Positions 61,260 to 64,000 of a stretch of 64,000 bases of DNA are shown here, one piece after another (the first letter of the stretch is position 1; each line of letters starts with the position of its first letter). This DNA is from Desulfoluna butyratoxydans (GTDB lineage Bacteria > Desulfobacterota > Desulfobacteria > Desulfobacterales > Desulfolunaceae). Made by a program: the position numbers and the translations under genes. The notes below the pieces were generated by a model. That model was not told the origin of the DNA. It saw only the letters and a program-made list of their open reading frames with translations, and did no database searches. Location: assembly GCF_900699765.1 (NCBI RefSeq), contig NZ_CAADHO010000016.1, forward strand, positions 1-64,000. The letters run 5' to 3'.

Positions 61260-61862
61260 CTATCTGAACTCCACCAGATCGATGTCCTTTAAATGTTCCA
61301 CCACTTCGCAGACGGGCAGTCCCACCACGTTGGTGTACGAACCCTTGATCTCCCTGACCAGGGAGGCTCCTTTGCCCTGGATTCCATAGGCACCGGCCTT
61401 GTCAAAGGGCTCATCCGTGCCAATATACCAGCTTATCTCGGCTTCGGACAGCGCTTTGAAGGTGACCTCGGTGATCACAACGTCACAGATTTCCCGCTCA
61501 AGGGCCTTGTTGATCAGGCAGAACCCGGTGCACACCTGATGGCTGCGCCCGGACAAAAGGGACAGCATGCGCCGCGCGTCGTCTGCTGAGTCAGGCTTGC
61601 CGAGAATCGTGTCGTCCACCACCACGATGGTATCGGCCCCCAGGACCCATCGTTCGGGATGGGTTTCGGCGACGTCCCGCGCCTTGAGCCGGGCCAGGGC
61701 CATGGCGCAGCCCGAAGGCGCCACCCCTTCCGGGAGGACTTCATCGGCACAGCTGGGGAGGATATCTATAAGGACTCCGGCTTCTTCAAGGAGATCTTTC
61801 CGTCGGGGAGACTGGGATGCAAGGACAAGTCGTTGGGTATCAATATGTTGATTTTCTTTCAT
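61260..61862 (-). CDS. maf: Maf-family nucleotide pyrophosphatase
   Basis: 200 residues from MKENQHIDTQ; a TTG at 61898 would extend it. Hallmarks: VLASQSPRRKDLLEEAG, GADTIVVVDDTILGKP, GRSHQVCTGF and AYGIQGKGASLVREIKGSYTN VVGLP. Maf proteins hydrolyse dTTP/UTP or modified nucleotides. First gene of the maf-yggS operon. Confidence 0.92.
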   Translation of the reverse strand: MKENQHIDTQRLVLASQSPRRKDLLEEAGVLIDILPSCADEVLPEGVAPSGCAMALARLKARDVAETHPERWVLGADTIVVVDDTILGKPDSADDARRMLSLLSGRSHQVCTGFCLINKALEREICDVVITEVTFKALSEAEISWYIGTDEPFDKAGAYGIQGKGASLVREIKGSYTNVVGLPVCEVVEHLKDIDLVEFR

Positions 61863-62090
61863 TTCGGGGGTTGTAGCAGAAATAAATCCGGGTTGCAAGG
61901 CGCACCGTAAAATAAGCGGCGTGGCCGCATCCCCTTGCCATCATGGGGCCGGGGCGCTTCTTTCCCCTTTCAGGCTACGAAGGAGCTTAAAATCCTTCAG
62001 CCCCAAATTGTCGGTTGCCATTCAAAAAAAAATCGAGTAAAGAGATACAGTCCTTTCGACACACGTCGAACAGGGCCATTTTTATGCTCT

Positions 62091-62177
62091 GCCCGGATGG
62101 CGGAACTGGTAGACGCAAGGGACTTAAAATCCCTCGGCCGCAAGGCTGTACGAGTTCGATTCTCGTTCCGGGTACCA
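62091..62177 (+). tRNA. tRNA-Leu (UAA anticodon)
   Basis: 87 nt including an encoded CCA. The acceptor GCCCGGA pairs with TCCGGGT (one G-U). The anticodon arm GGGACTTAAAATCCC places TAA in the loop; a long variable arm (TCGGCCGCAAGGCTGTACGA region) is typical of class II tRNA; the T-arm has GTTCGATTC. It is the probable attachment site of the element to the right. Confidence 0.95.
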
Positions 62178-62206
62178 TAAAATTAAACATATGATTTCGG
62201 TATCTT

Positions 62207-62243
62207 AAAAAAGTTTCTTGCCAATGGGTAAGAAACTTTTTTG
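62207..62243 (+). terminator. Terminator after tRNA-Leu, bidirectional
   Basis: AAAAAAGTTTCTT-GCCAATGGG-TAAGAAACTTTTTT, a symmetrical A-stem-T structure that can act on both strands, also facing the integrase gene. Confidence 0.8.
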
Positions 62244-62283
62244 CGTTTCAGATGTGGCCAAATAGCCCCAAATAGACCCATTT

Positions 62284-62305
62284 TTCGTTACAGTTTCGTT
62301 ACAGT
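62284..62305. repeat. Perfect tandem 11-mer TTCGTTACAGT x2
   Basis: Two adjacent identical copies (62284-62294 and 62295-62305) between the tRNA and the integrase gene. One helical turn of spacing and the location suit integrase arm-type or excisionase sites. Confidence 0.6.
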
Positions 62306-62344
62306 AAAAAAACGACATCCACGCCCCTCGGGCCTCTCCTTTAA

Positions 62345-62419
62345 AAAAGCTCCGCAAAAACTCTACGGTAACTCTACGGAACCTGGGGTCAAGGGGATCA
62401 TCCCCTTGCCGCCGGAGGC
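62345..62419. repeat. Partial copy of the recurring intergenic element
   Basis: Contains AGCTCCGCAAAAA and AAGGGGATCATCCCCTT, and ends TTGCCGCCGGAGGC. Overlaps the second 11-mer pair and ends 12 bp before the integrase stop. Confidence 0.5.
62359..62380. repeat. Tandem 11-mer AACTCTACGG(T/A) x2
   Basis: Copies at 62359-62369 and 62370-62380 differ only in the last base. Lies 54 bp from the other 11-bp pair. Confidence 0.6.
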
Positions 62420-62430
62420 AAAATCTTTTC

Positions 62431-63528
62431 TTATTCATCCGTACCCGTTGGGAAGGGCATGGGCCCCAGGGTGAAGCAGAGCTGTTCAGATGCGGCCTTG
62501 AGGTGGTCCGGGGAGAGCTTGGAATAGATGAGGGTGGAGGCCATGGATTCGTGGCGCATGAGCTCCTGGATGGCCTGGAGGTTGGCGCCGCCCATGGCCA
62601 GGTAGGAGGCGAAGGTGTGGCGTAGGTCGTGGAAGCGGTAGTGCTCGAACCCGGCGGCCCGGACGGCCCGCTTGAACTTTTGCCCGGTGTGGGTGCGGGA
62701 GGTCCAGTGGAAGATCTTTTGCCGCTTCTTCTCCCTGGCCCGGGCCATGCATCGGGAGAGGGTTTCCCGGGCCGTGGCGTTGATGGGCACCCGGGATTCT
62801 TTCCGGTTTTTCTGCAGGGGCACGATGCGCAGGTAGTCGGGCGGGTTGTCCACGTCGGCTAGGGTCAGGCGCAGGGCCTCGCCGTTTCTCAGGCCCAGGT
62901 AGCAGGAGAGGGTGCAGAAGTCGTAGAACTCCGGCTCCTCGATGTGGGCCATGATCCGGGCCATGTGCTCCTTGGGAATGTAGCGGATGCTCTTGGGCTC
63001 TTTCACGGGCTTGGGGAAAATAATGGGGTGGTCGATGTACTCCCACTGCATGGCTTTCTTCAGGGCGGCCTTCACGTGGCGGTAGTGTTTGTTCACCGTG
63101 GCCGGGGCCAGGCCCGACCGGAACAGGTCGCTGCCCAGCTTGTCCAGGTGGCGGGTGCTGATCTGATTGACGTCCGTGGTATCTCCCCAGCAGGAGGACG
63201 CCTTGTCCATCCCCTGCTTGTACGCAAGGAAGGTCCCCTCCGACCGGTTTGTCTCCACGTAATCCAGAAACTCCTTTTTAAAGGCCCCGAAGCTTACGGT
63301 GTGACCGGTCTTGATGGCGGCCACCTGCCCGGCCATGAGCTGCCGGGTGAACTGGGTGAACAGCTTCTGGGCCAGCTTCGGGTCCTTGGTGGCACGTCTG
63401 GATCCCGGCATGCAGAGGGCCTTGCGTCGTCGCTTCGGCCCCTCCTGCCAGAGAGCATAGAACGTGTCGTAGTCGGGGTGTCTCCACAGTTTCGGCATGG
63501 AGACACGGTAAGAGAGCTTTACTGCCAT
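62431..63528 (-). CDS. Tyrosine-type phage/island integrase
   Basis: 365 residues from MAVKLSYRVSM; a 23-residue upstream extension is possible. An N-terminal arm-binding region is followed by a core-binding SAM-like domain (about 90-175) and a catalytic domain with Arg in LGLRNGEALRL, HxxR in HDLRHTFASYL, His in LMRHES and Tyr in TLIYSKL. It should catalyse site-specific integration at the adjacent tRNA-Leu 3' end, 250 bp away. It points towards the tRNA, the usual island layout. Confidence 0.92.
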   Translation of the reverse strand: MAVKLSYRVSMPKLWRHPDYDTFYALWQEGPKRRRKALCMPGSRRATKDPKLAQKLFTQFTRQLMAGQVAAIKTGHTVSFGAFKKEFLDYVETNRSEGTFLAYKQGMDKASSCWGDTTDVNQISTRHLDKLGSDLFRSGLAPATVNKHYRHVKAALKKAMQWEYIDHPIIFPKPVKEPKSIRYIPKEHMARIMAHIEEPEFYDFCTLSCYLGLRNGEALRLTLADVDNPPDYLRIVPLQKNRKESRVPINATARETLSRCMARAREKKRQKIFHWTSRTHTGQKFKRAVRAAGFEHYRFHDLRHTFASYLAMGGANLQAIQELMRHESMASTLIYSKLSPDHLKAASEQLCFTLGPMPFPTGTDE

Positions 63529-63553
63529 GTCAATCTGAGTCCAAGGTCTATAT

Positions 63554-63817
63554 TCATGTAGGGAAATTGATGATCTCTGAAGAGTACCAGGCGTCAATGG
63601 ACTCTCTGTCCACGATCAGTTTTCCCGTGCGCCTGAACGCATAGATGTGTCCGGCATCGATCCAGCGGCGCAGGGAGTTCTTGGATGCCCTGGCATACTC
63701 CACCGCCTCCTCCAGGGTGAGCCACCGTTGAACGGTCTGCTCCGCCCGCAGGGTGTCCGCCACCTTTCCCGCGATGGCCGCCGCCATCGCCTCCATGTCA
63801 CTGTGTGTCAACTCCAT
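63554..63817 (-). CDS. Small HTH protein, putative excisionase
   Basis: 87 residues from MELTHSDMEAM, 8 bp after GGAG. The C-terminal half (LTLEEAVEYARASKNSLRRW then GHIYAFRRTGKLIVDRESID) is a MerR/excisionase-like winged HTH. It lies 25 bp upstream of the integrase on the same strand and likely directs excision or controls the element. Confidence 0.75.
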   Translation of the reverse strand: MELTHSDMEAMAAAIAGKVADTLRAEQTVQRWLTLEEAVEYARASKNSLRRWIDAGHIYAFRRTGKLIVDRESIDAWYSSEIINFPT

Positions 63818-63879
63818 GAAACCAACTCCATTGTATTGAGGGGATCTATCCATAGACCGTCTGAAGGGGTGTCCCCGGT

Positions 63880-63999
63880 TCAGAAGGCCAGGGCGTGTTC
63901 GGAAAACGCAGGTCCGGCAGTGTCCGCGTGGGTGAAGCACCAGGAACAGAGAAACCGGTTCCCCTTGGCCACGGTGTGCTGGCCGCAGCAGGTGCAGAT
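63880..63999 (-). CDS. Partial zinc-ribbon-like protein, cut by the window edge
   Basis: The C-terminal 39 codons of a minus-strand gene are visible and end at TGA (63880-63882). Two Cys pairs (CTCC and CSWC) about 13 residues apart suggest a zinc-ribbon module. The rest lies outside the window. Probable element cargo. Confidence 0.45.
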   Translation of the reverse strand: MCTCCGQHTVAKGNRFLCSWCFTHADTAGPAFSEHALAF

Positions 64000-64000
64000 G

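Overview
The window looks like the chromosome of a free-living anaerobic Desulfobacterota bacterium, probably Desulfobacteraceae-like. The evidence is a tungsten aldehyde:ferredoxin oxidoreductase in an operon with a four-cluster ferredoxin and Fe-ADH genes, a class III PHA synthase (phaE-phaC), many hybrid sensor kinases, and a GC-rich core. This placement is inference; no rRNA or sulfate-reduction gene is present.

Left edge (1-4.3 kb) is AT-rich and foreign: five small genes, all on the minus strand, are separated by imperfect palindromes of about 70-120 bp that resemble integron attC sites. No integron integrase is visible, so it reads as a CALIN-type cassette cluster. Cargo includes a BAX-inhibitor-1-like membrane protein and an SF0329-type protein. 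An apparently ORF-less group II intron sits in one junction on the opposite strand. A gene-poor stretch follows (4.3-6.0 kb), with a perfect 18-bp operator-like palindrome and several REP-type hairpins.

Core, 6-34 kb: a DUF3999/DUF2339 membrane pair, an acetyl-CoA hydrolase/transferase fused to a GNAT domain, a three-gene minus operon ending in an FGE-fold protein, two tandem paralogous 7TM hybrid histidine kinases, a YgiQ radical SAM protein, argJ, bax, rtcB, an EamA transporter and a third hybrid kinase.

34.5-41.1 kb: a TetR regulator precedes a redox operon of a putative SCP2-like protein, a catalytically degenerate Fe-ADH paralogue, an intact Fe-ADH, AOR and a polyferredoxin. The set predicts interconversion of alcohol, aldehyde and acid coupled to ferredoxin.

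41-62 kb: two ABC-F proteins, PilZ, TetR and LuxR-type regulators, a DUF89-like protein, a LysM protein, phaE-phaC-phaJ for polyhydroxyalkanoate synthesis, a GAF-GspE ATPase, queH, a YggS PLP protein and maf. Heptanucleotide arrays overlap the stop codons of two genes, and intergenic elements bounded by GCCTCCGGC-type inverted repeats recur.

Right edge (62.1-64 kb): tRNA-Leu(UAA) followed by a tyrosine integrase and a small HTH protein, the tRNA-proximal end of an integrated element that continues beyond the window.
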